Assembly: GCF_036784765.1 (NCBI RefSeq)
Contig: NZ_CP136651.1
Coordinates: 1,736,001-1,800,000 of the forward strand
Reading direction: 5' to 3'
DNA length: 64,000 nucleotides
DNA from: Novosphingobium sp. ZN18A2
GTDB lineage: Bacteria > Pseudomonadota > Alphaproteobacteria > Sphingomonadales > Sphingomonadaceae
Shown: in pieces, positions 53,392-63,461 of the stretch
Layout of the letters: each line of letters begins with the position of its first letter
How positions within the stretch are numbered: position 1 is the first letter of the stretch
Translations under genes and position numbers: made by a program
The notes under the pieces: model-generated
What the model was told of the DNA's origin: nothing
The model's database searches: none
The model's input: only the letters and a program-made list of their open reading frames with translations

Positions 53392-55644
53392 CTATTTGGC
53401 AAGAAGCGTGCGCAAAAGCGCGCGCAATTGCGCGGGCTTTACCGGCTTGTTGAGCTGGGGGAAGCCTTCGGCGGCGACGCGCGATTTCACTTCCTCGCTC
53501 CGGTCGGCCGTGATCACCGCGCCCGGCACCGCGCTTCCGGCGATGGCGCGCAGATCGATAATCGCCTGGTCGCCGCGCCGGTCTTCATCAAGGTGATAGT
53601 CTGCAAGGATCAGGTCGATCCCCTCGCGCGCCGCAGCGATGGCGGCGGGGTCTGCCGCGTCACGCGCCGTCTGGACCGCATAGCCCCAGTTCTCCAGCAA
53701 GGCCTTCATGCCCGAAAGGATCGCCTCGTCGTTGTCGACGATAAGGATCCGGCCCGAATCGCTGGCGGGGAATCGTCGCCGCGCCTTGCCGGTTTCGGCG
53801 GCGCTTGAAGGTTCTGCCTTCGGCACGCGGATCGTGAAGATCGATCCTTCGCCCTCGCGCGAATGAACGTCGATCTCATGCCCGAGCATGGCGCTTGTGC
53901 GCCGCACGATGGCGAGGCCCAGCCCCTTGCCGGGAATTTTCGCGCTGCCGTCCAGCCGGCGGAACTCTTCGAAAATTGTATCCAGCTTGTCGGCCGGGAT
54001 GCCGGGGCCGGTATCGCTTACGTCGATCTCGATGGTGTCCCCGGCCGCCCTGGCATGGATGGAGACCGTTCCCTTCGAGGTGTAACGGACAGCGTTCGAC
54101 AGGAAATTCTGCAACACGCGGCGCAGCATCCTGAGGTCGCTTCGCACCCACAGGGCGGTATCGGGTATCTCCAGCGCCAGCCCCGCGCCGCGGGCGATGG
54201 CGGCGAACTCTATGCGCAGCGCGGACAGTATCTGGTCGAGCGGAATTGCCGTAACATCAGGCTGGATCGCGCCGGAATCGAGCCGCGAGATTTCGAACAG
54301 CGCTTCCAGCAGGTCTTCGACCGAATCGAGCGCGACCGCCGTCTGGCGAACCAGGGCCCGCGTCGGCAGGGCCAGCCGCCGCTCGCCCAGCGCGGAAACG
54401 AACAGTCGCGCGGCGTTGAGCGGTTGCAGCAGGTCATGGCTGGCCGCGGCAAGGAAGCTGGTCTTGGACCGGTTGGCCTGTTCGGCGGCGGTCTTGGCCG
54501 AAAGCAGCTGTGCTTCCACCGCACGGCGCTCAGCAACTTCGGTTTCCAGTTCTGTCGTGCGTTCGGCAACGCGGCGCTCAAGCGTTTCCGCCGCTTCCCT
54601 CAGCGTTTCCTGGTAACGCAGGCGATCGGTCACGTCGTCGAAGCTGAAGGCCATGCCGTCAGGCTGGATCGGGGTTGACCGGATCAGGAACTCGCGCCCG
54701 TCGAAACTGCAATGCGCTTCGCGCCGCTCGCCGGGGGCATCGCGCCATTCCAGCATGTTCTCGCAGCCCATCCCGCGCGAAAGGCAATGGGAAACCAGCT
54801 GCGCGTGATCGGCAATCGGACGGCCGTCACCCGATTTCAGGCCCAGCAGCCTTTCCAGCCCGCCGTTATGCGCAAGAAGACGACGGTTCGCATCATACAG
54901 GCATACGCCTTCCGACAGCGTGTCTATCATCGCCTGCAGGGCAAGGTTGCGTTCGGCCAGTTCGCGGGCGCGTTCGCGTGCGTCTTCGGCCTTCACCTCG
55001 GTAATGTCGGTATAGATGCTGACCGTTCCGCCTTCGGACGTCCTGATCTCGCTGATCTGCACCCAGCGGCCATCGGTCAGGGCCTGGATGTGAACGCCTT
55101 CGGCCAGGCTATGGCGGGCGACGCGATCGGCAACCCATCGTTCGGGCGATCGCAGCGCGCCAACCACGCGCCGGTTGCGCGCGACGCTTTGCGCGATGTC
55201 GTCGAAACGCGGGGGATCGTCTCCCATCTCCTCGATCTCGGGCCAAAGGCTGGCATAGGCCCGGTTGCACATCACCAGCCTGTCGTCGGCATCGAACAGG
55301 GCGAACCCGTCGGACAGCGATTCGATCGCATCGCGCAGGCGCGCGCGCGCGAAATCCGCGTCGCGGTGGGCCTTGCCCAGGTCTGCATTGGCGGCGTTCA
55401 GGCTGGCGAGCGCATCCTCAAGCTGGGCCGTCCGGTCCCGCACCATGGCTTCCAGCGAAATCGCGGTCTCGAACATGGAGAACGCGTTGCCCTGCATGTC
55501 GCTCGACCGTTCGACGCGATCCACCAGCGCGGCGTTGATCTTTTCCAGCCGCCTGATGCGCTCTTCCAGTTCGGCGATGCGTTCGCTCTCGCCATCGGGG
55601 GCGGAAGGGGCTTGCGCTGCCGGGGGAAGGGACCGCGTCGCCAT
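53392..55644 (-). CDS. PAS-containing hybrid histidine kinase (ErcS/NahK-like)
   Basis: 750 aa. N-terminal coiled coil (about residues 20-110), two PAS domains (AIESLSDGFALFDADDRLVM and MIDTLSEGVCLYDANRRLL), kinase H-box with His403 (AAASHDLLQPLNAARLF), N-box and G-boxes (FLSNAVRYTSKG, DTGPGIPADKLD, GKGLGLAIV), and a C-terminal receiver with Asp in DLILADYHLDED. No transmembrane span, so it is cytoplasmic. The architecture equals that of NahK/ErcS'-type kinases which work with a FIST sensor and the alcohol-oxidation regulators in pseudomonads. The FIST gene overlaps its control (2-bp gap). Confidence 0.92.
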   Translation of the reverse strand: MATRSLPPAAQAPSAPDGESERIAELEERIRRLEKINAALVDRVERSSDMQGNAFSMFETAISLEAMVRDRTAQLEDALASLNAANADLGKAHRDADFARARLRDAIESLSDGFALFDADDRLVMCNRAYASLWPEIEEMGDDPPRFDDIAQSVARNRRVVGALRSPERWVADRVARHSLAEGVHIQALTDGRWVQISEIRTSEGGTVSIYTDITEVKAEDARERARELAERNLALQAMIDTLSEGVCLYDANRRLLAHNGGLERLLGLKSGDGRPIADHAQLVSHCLSRGMGCENMLEWRDAPGERREAHCSFDGREFLIRSTPIQPDGMAFSFDDVTDRLRYQETLREAAETLERRVAERTTELETEVAERRAVEAQLLSAKTAAEQANRSKTSFLAAASHDLLQPLNAARLFVSALGERRLALPTRALVRQTAVALDSVEDLLEALFEISRLDSGAIQPDVTAIPLDQILSALRIEFAAIARGAGLALEIPDTALWVRSDLRMLRRVLQNFLSNAVRYTSKGTVSIHARAAGDTIEIDVSDTGPGIPADKLDTIFEEFRRLDGSAKIPGKGLGLAIVRRTSAMLGHEIDVHSREGEGSIFTIRVPKAEPSSAAETGKARRRFPASDSGRILIVDNDEAILSGMKALLENWGYAVQTARDAADPAAIAAAREGIDLILADYHLDEDRRGDQAIIDLRAIAGSAVPGAVITADRSEEVKSRVAAEGFPQLNKPVKPAQLRALLRTLLAK

Positions 55645-55646
55645 TG

Positions 55647-56822
55647 TCAGCAGCCGATCGCCAGCCCGCTCAAGGTCTGGTTGATATGCGCGGCGCGGTA
55701 TTGCTCGCCATAAGTGTTGAAGCCGACGACCCTTCGTTCCGCATAGATTTTCGAGACTTCGTGCCCAAGCTGCCGGTTTTCCGCGTCAATGCGGTTCAGC
55801 ACGCAGTCGAAGCCGATCACGTGATCGATGCTGCCCACCGTCTCTTCAATGTCTACCAGCAGGGAGCGCAGGCGTTGCAACCTGTCCACCGGCTCGCCGA
55901 TGGACAGCACAATGCCGTTGTCGATCGCGCAATAGAAGGTCAGGCTGCCGTCCGCGTTTACCGACTGGATCGAGCGCACGTGATATTCGCCCCCGGCGCG
56001 GACCATCGGCGGGTGCGCTGCAAAGAACGCCGCATCCAGCTCCTCTCCCGGCCGTCCGGCCAGCGCACGGTATTCGTCCGCCGCGGGCATGGCGTTGATT
56101 TCATAGACCACCCGGCTTTTCGGATCGCTTTCGGTCACGATCATGCGCGCGGGGCCGGGCCGATAGTGGTTGGCCGAAAAGACGTGCATCGGCTTTATGC
56201 TGGAAAGGATCGCCACGACGGCGGCATCTTTCAGGAAATGTCCTTCGTAAAACACCCCGGTTTCGCGAAACAGCATCCCGTCGCCCGACGATCCGCCCAC
56301 CATAACCGTTTCGCCCAGCGCGTCCTGCACCGTCATGGTGACAAGATCCTCTCGGTGGGAAAGCCCGTCGACCAGGAACAGCGCGACCTGGTTCACCTTG
56401 TCGCCAAGTTCGCGCGCGTCCTGTGCTGCGCTCGCCGCAAGGTGGCGGATCGCCTTTCGTCCGGCCTCGGGGTCGAACGCGTCGAGATCGTCGAAGCAGT
56501 GGAAGTTCATGCGGAAGGCATCCGCCGGAAAGCCAATGAACACCAGGCTGTCCTCATCGTATCCGCGTTCGGTCAGTTCGCCCGCGCTGGTGCATCCGAT
56601 CAGCGGGAAGCCGGAAATCCGCGTCGCCAATGCCTTCGCCAGCCGTTCGCGCGGATAGCGGTGCGAACAGAACAGCAGCCCGCCTGCAAGATCCTTTCCC
56701 GCAATTGCAGCGGCCACGTCTCCCACGGCGCGCGCGGGGTCGCTTTCGTGCGACGAGACGACAAGCAGGCTTTCACGCCTTTCCGTTGCCGGTTCCCTGA
56801 TCTTTTCCCTTGCTAGTGCCAC
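55647..56822 (-). CDS. FIST-domain sensor protein (NosP-like)
   Basis: 391 aa from GTG 56822 with GGGGAG upstream. FIST_N (residues about 40-215: GLLFCSHRYPRERLAKALA, GFPLIGCTSAGELTERGYDE) and FIST_C (about 225-375: NAMPAADEYRALAGRPGEEL) domains. FIST proteins bind small ligands; NosP members bind haem and sense NO, and act on a NahK-type kinase encoded beside them. It is 2 bp from the kinase gene, so the pair is one sensory unit. Whether it binds haem is not decided by sequence; I see no verified haem-ligand motif. Confidence 0.85.
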   Translation of the reverse strand: MALAREKIREPATERRESLLVVSSHESDPARAVGDVAAAIAGKDLAGGLLFCSHRYPRERLAKALATRISGFPLIGCTSAGELTERGYDEDSLVFIGFPADAFRMNFHCFDDLDAFDPEAGRKAIRHLAASAAQDARELGDKVNQVALFLVDGLSHREDLVTMTVQDALGETVMVGGSSGDGMLFRETGVFYEGHFLKDAAVVAILSSIKPMHVFSANHYRPGPARMIVTESDPKSRVVYEINAMPAADEYRALAGRPGEELDAAFFAAHPPMVRAGGEYHVRSIQSVNADGSLTFYCAIDNGIVLSIGEPVDRLQRLRSLLVDIEETVGSIDHVIGFDCVLNRIDAENRQLGHEVSKIYAERRVVGFNTYGEQYRAAHINQTLSGLAIGC

Positions 56823-56902
56823 CCTCCGTCTCCCCTTATCGGGGACTCTTCGCGGTCCCTCTTTCGGTTCAATACTCCCGACGCGCAGCTACGCCAAGAA
56901 AG

Positions 56903-57331
56903 TCATCCATTGCGGATGCGTTCGTCCTCAATCTGGTCTCCGCGCGGCGGTTCGCCCGACCGTTCCAGCGCTTCTGCTTCCTCGTCCGTGAATACGCGGC
57001 TGCGAACGATGAAGCGAATGCCTTCGGGCGCTTCAAGGCTCATGCCCGCGCCGCGCCCCGGCACGGCGTCTATCGTCACCTGGGTGTGCCGCCAGTATTC
57101 GAACTGCGCGGCGCCGATCCATACCGGCGTGTCACCTGAAACATGGCCCAGAAGCACGTCCTGCGCGCCCACGCGGAATTCGCCGCGGGTAAAGCACATG
57201 GGGGCGGAACCGTCGCAACAACCGCCGGACTGGTGGAACATCAGCGGGCCGTGAAGCGCAGCAAGGCGCTCTATCCATCCGGCCGCTTCCGGTGAGGCGA
57301 GGATGCGCGGGGGAGGGGGGATGTCGTTCAT
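56903..57331 (-). CDS. DUF779 protein, aldehyde dehydrogenase partner
   Basis: 142 aa from ATG 57331. Family motif FHQSGGCCDGSAPMCF, with a CC pair and further Cys that probably bind metal, then VSGDTPVWIGAAQFEYWRHTQ. DUF779 genes accompany acetaldehyde/aldehyde dehydrogenases of the ExaC/AcoD type (AldB-like), but their function is unknown. 163 bp after the dehydrogenase gene, separated from it by a strong hairpin. Confidence 0.88.
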   Translation of the reverse strand: MNDIPPPPRILASPEAAGWIERLAALHGPLMFHQSGGCCDGSAPMCFTRGEFRVGAQDVLLGHVSGDTPVWIGAAQFEYWRHTQVTIDAVPGRGAGMSLEAPEGIRFIVRSRVFTDEEAEALERSGEPPRGDQIEDERIRNG

Positions 57332-57368
57332 GATGCGGCACCCTGCGCCCATAGTGGACGAAAGGACA

Positions 57369-57398
57369 GGGACGGACGGTCCTGGAACCGTCCGTCCC
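57369..57398. terminator. perfect 12-bp hairpin between aldehyde dehydrogenase and DUF779 genes
   Basis: GGGACGGACGGT (57369-57380) and ACCGTCCGTCCC (57387-57398) form a perfect stem with a 6-base loop. No T-run follows. In the minus-strand transcript it could protect the upstream dehydrogenase message or cut expression of DUF779. Confidence 0.55.
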
Positions 57399-57494
57399 CG
57401 CAGGTTCCGGCGCCTGACGGAGAGCTGGCACTTGGCTGCCGTATTGCTCTGGAAGCGCCGGGTAACCTTGCAAGGGCCCTGAGGCTGCCCGGCA

Positions 57495-59015
57495 TCAGAA
57501 GAAGCCGAGCGCCTTCGGGCTGTAGCTGACCAGCATGTTCTTGGTCTGCTGGTAGTGTTCGAGCATCATCTTGTGGTTTTCGCGTCCGACGCCGGACTGC
57601 TTGTAGCCACCGAACGCCGCATGGGCCGGGTAGAGGTGATAGCAGTTGGTCCAGACGCGGCCCGCCTGGATCGCGCGGCCGAAGCGATAGCAGGTGTTGG
57701 CGTTGCGGCTCCAGACGCCCGCGCCAAGGCCGTAAAGCGTGTCGTTGGCGATGGAGAGTGCTTCCTCGTCGTCCTTGAACGTCGTCACCGAAAGGACCGG
57801 GCCGAAGATCTCTTCCTGGAAGATGCGCATCTTGTTGTGGCCTTCCAGCACCGTCGGCTTGACGTAATAGCCTTCGGCCATCTCGCCGTCGTGCGCCATG
57901 CGCTCACCCCCGGTGAGCACCCTTGCACCTTCTTCCTTGCCGATGCCGATATAGGACAGGATCTTTTCCAACTGGTCGTTCGATGCTTGCGCGCCAATCA
58001 TCGTGGCGGGATCGAGCGGGCTGCCCATCCGGATCGATTCGACCCGCGCGATCGCCTTTTCCATGAACCGGTCATAGATCGATTCATGCACCAGCGCGCG
58101 GCTGGGGCAGGTGCAGACCTCGCCCTGGTTCAACGCGAACATCGCGAACCCTTCCAGCGCCTTGTCCAGATAGTCGTCATCGGCATCCATCACGTCGCCG
58201 AAGAAGATGTTCGGGCTCTTGCCGCCAAGCTCCAGCGTGCAGGGGATCAGGTTTTCGCTGGCATATTGCATGATCAGGCGGCCGGTCGTCGTCTCGCCGG
58301 TGAACGCGATCTTGGCGATGCGCTTGTTGGTGGCGAGCGGCTTGCCCGCTTCGACCCCGAAGCCGTTGACCACGTTCAGGACGCCGTCGGGCAGCAGGTC
58401 GGCAATCAGTTCCACCAGTACCATGATCGACATCGGCGTCTGTTCGGCGGGTTTCAGCACCACGCAGTTGCCCGCGGCAAGAGCGGGCGCAAGCTTCCAG
58501 ACGGCCATCAGGATGGGGAAGTTCCACGGGATGATCTGGCCGACCACGCCAAGCGGTTCATGGAAGTGATAGGCGACCGTATCGTGGTCAATTTCCGCGA
58601 TCGATCCTTCCTGCGCGCGGATACATCCGGCGAAATAGCGGAAGTGATCCACCGCCAGCGGCAGGTCGGCCGCCGTCGTCTCGCGGATCGGCTTGCCGTT
58701 GTCGATCGTCTCGACCAGCGCCAGCATGTCCAGGTTCGCTTCCATCCGGTCGGCGATCTTGTTGAGGATGATGGCGCGCTCTGTCGTTGATGTGCGGCCC
58801 CAGGCGTCCTTCGCCTTGTGCGCGGCGTCCAGCGCAAGTTCGATATCCTCGGCCGTGCCGCGCGCCACCTGGCAGACAGGTTTGCCCGTAACGGGCGAGA
58901 TATTATCGAAATACTGGCCTTTCGCCGGGGCGACCCACTTGCCGCCGATGAAGTTTTCAAACCTGTCGCGGATCAGCGATTGACCCGAAAATTTGCTCAG
59001 TGCCTGTTCCAGCAT
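57495..59015 (-). CDS. NAD-dependent aldehyde dehydrogenase (ExaC/AcoD-type)
   Basis: 506 aa from ATG 59015 (AGGAGAGG upstream). Motifs: [20 protein letters not shown] (NAD site), catalytic Glu in [10 protein letters not shown], catalytic Cys in [14 protein letters not shown], and the [20 protein letters not shown] tail. The extra Cys next to the nucleophile is typical of the acetaldehyde dehydrogenase II group. It removes the aldehyde made by the periplasmic PQQ enzyme. A quinoprotein motif lies 67 bp upstream, so both steps are in one regulon. Confidence 0.95.
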   Translation of the reverse strand: MLEQALSKFSGQSLIRDRFENFIGGKWVAPAKGQYFDNISPVTGKPVCQVARGTAEDIELALDAAHKAKDAWGRTSTTERAIILNKIADRMEANLDMLALVETIDNGKPIRETTAADLPLAVDHFRYFAGCIRAQEGSIAEIDHDTVAYHFHEPLGVVGQIIPWNFPILMAVWKLAPALAAGNCVVLKPAEQTPMSIMVLVELIADLLPDGVLNVVNGFGVEAGKPLATNKRIAKIAFTGETTTGRLIMQYASENLIPCTLELGGKSPNIFFGDVMDADDDYLDKALEGFAMFALNQGEVCTCPSRALVHESIYDRFMEKAIARVESIRMGSPLDPATMIGAQASNDQLEKILSYIGIGKEEGARVLTGGERMAHDGEMAEGYYVKPTVLEGHNKMRIFQEEIFGPVLSVTTFKDDEEALSIANDTLYGLGAGVWSRNANTCYRFGRAIQAGRVWTNCYHLYPAHAAFGGYKQSGVGRENHKMMLEHYQQTKNMLVSYSPKALGFF

Positions 59016-59082
59016 GGTCCTCTCCTGTGGCGATGCGCCAAATGGTTCGGACGGGACAATGCGCCTGCGCGTGCGGGCCAAC

Positions 59083-59097
59083 AATTAGACCTTGGGA
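59083..59097 (-). promoter_or_regulatory. quinoprotein-regulon motif before the aldehyde dehydrogenase gene
   Basis: On the minus strand the site reads TCCCAAGGTCTAATT, pointing to the dehydrogenase gene 67 bp away, in the 160-bp divergent region shared with the hydantoinase-type gene. Confidence 0.6.
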
Positions 59098-59175
59098 CGA
59101 CGCGTGCCCGATTTGCGCCCGGCAAATTCGCGTCGGCAGGTTTCGCTTTCAGTTGAAGCCGCTAGGAAGCGGGAT

Positions 59176-62100
59176 GTGAAAGAGGACAAGTGGCAATTCT
59201 GGGTCGATCGCGGCGGCACGTTTACCGACGTTGTCGCGCTGGCGCCCGATGGTGGGCTTCACACGATGAAGCTGCTGTCGGAAGATCCCGGCCGTTACGA
59301 CGATGCGGCGGTGGAAGCGATGCGGCGGTTGACCGGGGTGCGCGAAGGGCCGCTGCCGCCTGCCGAATTGCGGCTGGGCACCACGGTTGCAACCAACGCA
59401 TTGCTGGAACGCAAGGGAGAGCCGACGCTTCTGGCGATCACGCGCGGCTTTGGCGATGCATTGAAGATCGGAACGCAGGAACGCCCCGACATCTTCGCGC
59501 GCGAGATCGTGCTGCCCGATGCGCTTTATGCAGATGTGGCAGAGATCGAAGAGCGGGTGATGGCCGATGGTATGGTGCTGCAACCACTGAACGAAGCGGC
59601 AGCGCGCGCGGCATTCAGCGATGCCTATGCGCGCGGGCTGCGGTCGGTCGCCATCGTGCTGATGCACGGATGGCGCCATACCGCGCATGAAGAGGCGCTG
59701 GCCCGCATCGCGCGCGAGGCGGGGTTTACGCAAGTTTCCGCCAGTCACCGGGTTGCCCCGCTTATCAAGCTGATCGCGCGCGGCGATACCAGCGTGGTCG
59801 ATGCCTATCTGTCGCCGGTGCTTGCCCGTTATGTCGCAGGACTGGAAGCCGGGCTGGGCGAAGCGGTGACCGCGCTGTTCATGCAATCGAGCGGCGGGCT
59901 GGCCCCCGGCGCGATGTTCCACGGCAAGGATGCGGTGTTGTCCGGCCCGGCAGGGGGAATCGTGGGCATGGCGGCCACCGCGAAGGCGGCGGGCTTTGGC
60001 CAGGTAGTCGGCTTTGACATGGGCGGCACGTCGACAGACGTTTCCCACTATGCCGGATCGTATGAGCGCGAGGGCGAGACGCGCGTTGCCGGCGCGCGCA
60101 TCCGTGCACCGATGATGCGCATCCACACGGTCGCAGCGGGCGGCGGATCGATCTGCTCGTTCGACGGTGCGCGCTTCCTTGTCGGCCCGGAAAGCGCGGG
60201 GGCCGTGCCCGGCCCCGCCTGCTACCGGCGCGGTGGGCCGCTGGCCGTAACCGATTGCAACCTGCTTCTGGGCAAGCTCCAGCCCGGTCATTTCCCGCAG
60301 GTGTTCGGGCCGGAGGGCGACCAGCTGCTGGACCCGCAAGCTGCCGAAGCGCGGATGGCCGACGTGCTGGACGCGGTTGAAGCATCAACCGGCAGGCGTC
60401 CGACGGCTCAGGAAGCGGCGGAAGGGTTCCTGACCATCGCTGTGACCAACATGGCGCACGCGATCAAGGCGATCTCCGTGCGGCGGGGGCATGACGTTAC
60501 GCGCGCGGTGCTCTCCTGCTTCGGCGGCGCGGGTGGGCAGCACGCCTGCCTTGTCGCCGATGCGCTGGGGATCGATACCGTGCAGTGCCACCCCCTTGCC
60601 AGCCTGCTTTCGGCTTATGGCATGGGCCTGGCAGACCGCCGGGCGGTGCGCGAGGGCACGCTGGCGCTGCCCCTGGATAACGCAGAGATGGCGCCGATCG
60701 TCGCGCGGGTGGAAGACCTGGCGCTTGCCGCTGAGGAAGAGCTTCGCTCGTCAGGCGTTGGCGATGTCGTGCTCGACCGTGAAATCACCATCCAGATGCG
60801 CCCCGAAGGCACGGAAAACACGGTGGAAATCGCGTGGGATTCGCTCGATGCCATGCGCGACGGATTCGGTAAGGCATGGCAACGGCGTTTCGGCTTCTCT
60901 CCCGACGGGGCCATCGTGGCCGAAGCCGTGCGCGTGGAAGCCGTGGCGCGATCCGGCCATGCGGATGTGCGCGTTGCCGCGCTGCCCGCGCAGAGCGCGC
61001 CGCCGCTGGCCGATGCAAGGTTCTATTCCGGCGGAGCGTGGCGCACCGCGCCGCTGCATGATCGCGCCGGACTGGCCGATGCCGCCGAAATCGAAGGACC
61101 GGCGCTGGTGGTGGACCCGGTTTCCACAATCGTGATCGAACCCGGCTGGAAGGGCCGCGTGGATGCGTTGGGCAACCTGATACTGACGCGTGTTGCCGCC
61201 CGTAAATCGTCGGGCCGGGACAACACCGCTCTCGATCCCGTGCGGCTTGAAATCATGGGTGCGATGTTCATGGCCGTGGCCGAAGAGATGGGCGCCGCGC
61301 TTCAGCACAGCGCCAGTTCGGTGAACATCCGTGAGAGGCTGGACTTTTCGTGCGCGGTTTTCGACCGGAGCGGCAACCTTATCGCCAATGCGCCGCATAT
61401 GCCCGTCCACCTCGGCTCGATGGGCGAAAGCGTTCGCACGGTGATGGCGCGGCGCGAAGGGAAGATGCGTCCCGGCGATGCCTATGCGCTGAATGCCCCC
61501 TATGATGGCGGCACGCACCTGCCAGATATCACAGTGATCATGCCGGTATTCGCGGACGGGGACGAATGCGCCCCAGCATGGTTCGTCGCCGCGCGAGGGC
61601 ACCATGCGGACGTGGGCGGCATCGCACCCGGATCGATGCCGCCGGGCAGCCGCGATATCCAGGAAGAGGGCGTTTTGCTCGATACCGTCCAACTGGTTGA
61701 AGGCGGGCGCTTTTGCGAGCGGGAAATCCGCGCTCTGCTTGGCGGCGGGCGCTATCCCTCGCGCAATCCGGACCAGAACATCGCGGACCTGAAGGCGCAA
61801 GTCGCCGCCTGCGTGCGCGGGGCCGAAGAACTGCGCCGCATCGCCGGGGAGCAGGGGCGGGCGGTGGTCGATGCCTATATGGGCCATGTTCAGGACCACG
61901 CCGAAGCGGCGGTGCGTGCGCTGATCGGGCGCTTGCGCGACGGAAGCTTCACGTATCCGATGGACAACGGCGCACAAGTGTCTGTTTCCGTGCGGATCGA
62001 TCGAAAAGCGCAAAGCGCGGTGATAGACTTCGCCGGATCGTCTCCGCAGTTGCCGGACAACTTCAATGCGCCGCTTCCGGTGGTGCGCGCGGCGGTGCTT

Positions 62101-62772
62101 TACGTGGTTCGCACGCTGATCGACGATGCCGTGCCGATGAATGAAGGATGCCTGCGCCCGCTTGCTTTGCGCGTGCCCGAAGGTTCGATGCTCCACCCCC
62201 TGCCGCCCGCCGCGGTCGTGGCCGGAAACGTCGAAACCAGCCAGGTGGTGACGGACGCCCTGTTCGGCGCGCTGGGCGCAATGGCGGGGTCGCAGGGGAC
62301 GATGAACAACTTCACCTTCGGCAATACCGCGCACCAGTATTACGAAACGATCGCCGGCGGATCGGGCGCCGGACCCGATTTTGACGGGGCGGACGTGGTT
62401 CAGACGCACATGACTAACAGCCGCCTGACCGATCCCGAAGTGCTGGAAACGCGTTTTCCGGTGCTGCTTGAGGAATTTTCGATCCGGCGCGGATCGGGCG
62501 GGAAGGGCGCACACCATGGAGGCGACGGAGCGGTGCGGCGCATCCGGTTCCTTGAGGACATGGAGGCGGGCATCCTCTCCAACCGGCGCAAGGTTCCGCC
62601 CTTCGGCCTGGATGGCGGCGCGGACGGCGCGCCGGGGATCAACCGGCTGGAGCGTGCGGACGGGACCGTGCAGGACCTTACCGCGACCGCATCGGTAAGG
62701 GTCGGGCCGGGCGACGTGTTCGTGATCGAAACGCCGGGCGGGGGCGGATATGGACGGGGGGAGGGCGCATGA
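59176..62772 (+). CDS. fused HyuA-HyuB hydantoinase/5-oxoprolinase family protein
   Basis: 1198 aa from GTG 59176 (AGGAAGC upstream). The N-terminal HyuA-like half has the ATPase motif [33 protein letters not shown] and [16 protein letters not shown]; the C-terminal HyuB-like half begins near residue 690 at [20 protein letters not shown]. The single-chain arrangement and size match ATP-dependent 5-oxoprolinases (OPLAH-like), which open 5-oxoproline to glutamate; hydantoinase or acetone-carboxylase-related activities cannot be excluded. ATGA overlap with DUF969 links it to a membrane pair, supporting an imported substrate. Confidence 0.9.
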   Translation: MKEDKWQFWVDRGGTFTDVVALAPDGGLHTMKLLSEDPGRYDDAAVEAMRRLTGVREGPLPPAELRLGTTVATNALLERKGEPTLLAITRGFGDALKIGTQERPDIFAREIVLPDALYADVAEIEERVMADGMVLQPLNEAAARAAFSDAYARGLRSVAIVLMHGWRHTAHEEALARIAREAGFTQVSASHRVAPLIKLIARGDTSVVDAYLSPVLARYVAGLEAGLGEAVTALFMQSSGGLAPGAMFHGKDAVLSGPAGGIVGMAATAKAAGFGQVVGFDMGGTSTDVSHYAGSYEREGETRVAGARIRAPMMRIHTVAAGGGSICSFDGARFLVGPESAGAVPGPACYRRGGPLAVTDCNLLLGKLQPGHFPQVFGPEGDQLLDPQAAEARMADVLDAVEASTGRRPTAQEAAEGFLTIAVTNMAHAIKAISVRRGHDVTRAVLSCFGGAGGQHACLVADALGIDTVQCHPLASLLSAYGMGLADRRAVREGTLALPLDNAEMAPIVARVEDLALAAEEELRSSGVGDVVLDREITIQMRPEGTENTVEIAWDSLDAMRDGFGKAWQRRFGFSPDGAIVAEAVRVEAVARSGHADVRVAALPAQSAPPLADARFYSGGAWRTAPLHDRAGLADAAEIEGPALVVDPVSTIVIEPGWKGRVDALGNLILTRVAARKSSGRDNTALDPVRLEIMGAMFMAVAEEMGAALQHSASSVNIRERLDFSCAVFDRSGNLIANAPHMPVHLGSMGESVRTVMARREGKMRPGDAYALNAPYDGGTHLPDITVIMPVFADGDECAPAWFVAARGHHADVGGIAPGSMPPGSRDIQEEGVLLDTVQLVEGGRFCEREIRALLGGGRYPSRNPDQNIADLKAQVAACVRGAEELRRIAGEQGRAVVDAYMGHVQDHAEAAVRALIGRLRDGSFTYPMDNGAQVSVSVRIDRKAQSAVIDFAGSSPQLPDNFNAPLPVVRAAVLYVVRTLIDDAVPMNEGCLRPLALRVPEGSMLHPLPPAAVVAGNVETSQVVTDALFGALGAMAGSQGTMNNFTFGNTAHQYYETIAGGSGAGPDFDGADVVQTHMTNSRLTDPEVLETRFPVLLEEFSIRRGSGGKGAHHGGDGAVRRIRFLEDMEAGILSNRRKVPPFGLDGGADGAPGINRLERADGTVQDLTATASVRVGPGDVFVIETPGGGGYGRGEGA

Positions 62773-63461
62773 TGGTCCTGATCGGCATCGTCATCATCGC
62801 GCTCGGCTTCCTGCTGCGCTTCAATCCCCTGCTGGTGGTGGTCGCCGCAGCAATCGCCACCGGGCTGGCCGCCGGCATGGACCCGGTGGCGATCGTTTCC
62901 GCGCTTGGAAAATCATTCAACGATACGCGATATATCTCTGTAATATGGCTGGTTTTGCCGGTCGTCGGGATGCTTGAGGCGAAGGGTCTGCAGGAACGCG
63001 CGCGCGCCATCATATCGGGCATGAAAGGTGCGACCACCGGGCGGCTTCTGGCGGGATACATGCTGCTTCGGCAGTTGACCGCAGCCGTCGGGCTGACGTC
63101 CATCGCCGGACACGCACAGACGGTGCGGCCGTTGCTGGCGCCCATGGCCGAAGCGGCGGCGGAAAAGCAGGGCGTGACAGACGAGGACGGGCAGGAGCGG
63201 GTAAAGGCGCTGTCCGCCGCGACCGATAACATCGGCCTTTTCTTCGGCGAGGACATCTTCCTTGCCATCGGCTCCATCCTGCTGATGAAGGGCCTGCTGG
63301 ATCAGGAGGGGATCGACATCGAACCCTTCCACTTGTCCGTCTGGGCCATTCCCACCGCGATCTGCGCGTTCGCGATCCACGGCTTCCGGTTGTGGAGGCT
63401 GGATCGCAAGCTGGCGCGTGCCAACACCGTGCAAGACGACACGGAAAGGGGCGATGCATGA
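62769..63461 (+). CDS. DUF969 membrane protein
   Basis: 230 aa, overlapping the oxoprolinase stop. Several hydrophobic segments ([67 protein letters not shown]) and the family stretch [23 protein letters not shown]969 and DUF979 genes are typically adjacent and occur with pyrrolidone-carboxylate metabolism; together they probably make a transporter for 5-oxoproline or a related compound, which is inference. Confidence 0.87.
   Translation: MMVLIGIVIIALGFLLRFNPLLVVVAAAIATGLAAGMDPVAIVSALGKSFNDTRYISVIWLVLPVVGMLEAKGLQERARAIISGMKGATTGRLLAGYMLLRQLTAAVGLTSIAGHAQTVRPLLAPMAEAAAEKQGVTDEDGQERVKALSAATDNIGLFFGEDIFLAIGSILLMKGLLDQEGIDIEPFHLSVWAIPTAICAFAIHGFRLWRLDRKLARANTVQDDTERGDA

Noticed and set aside
56823..56902. 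GGTTCAAT near the FIST gene start as another quinoprotein motif
   Set aside because: Only part of the consensus matches and the CCAAGG half is missing.
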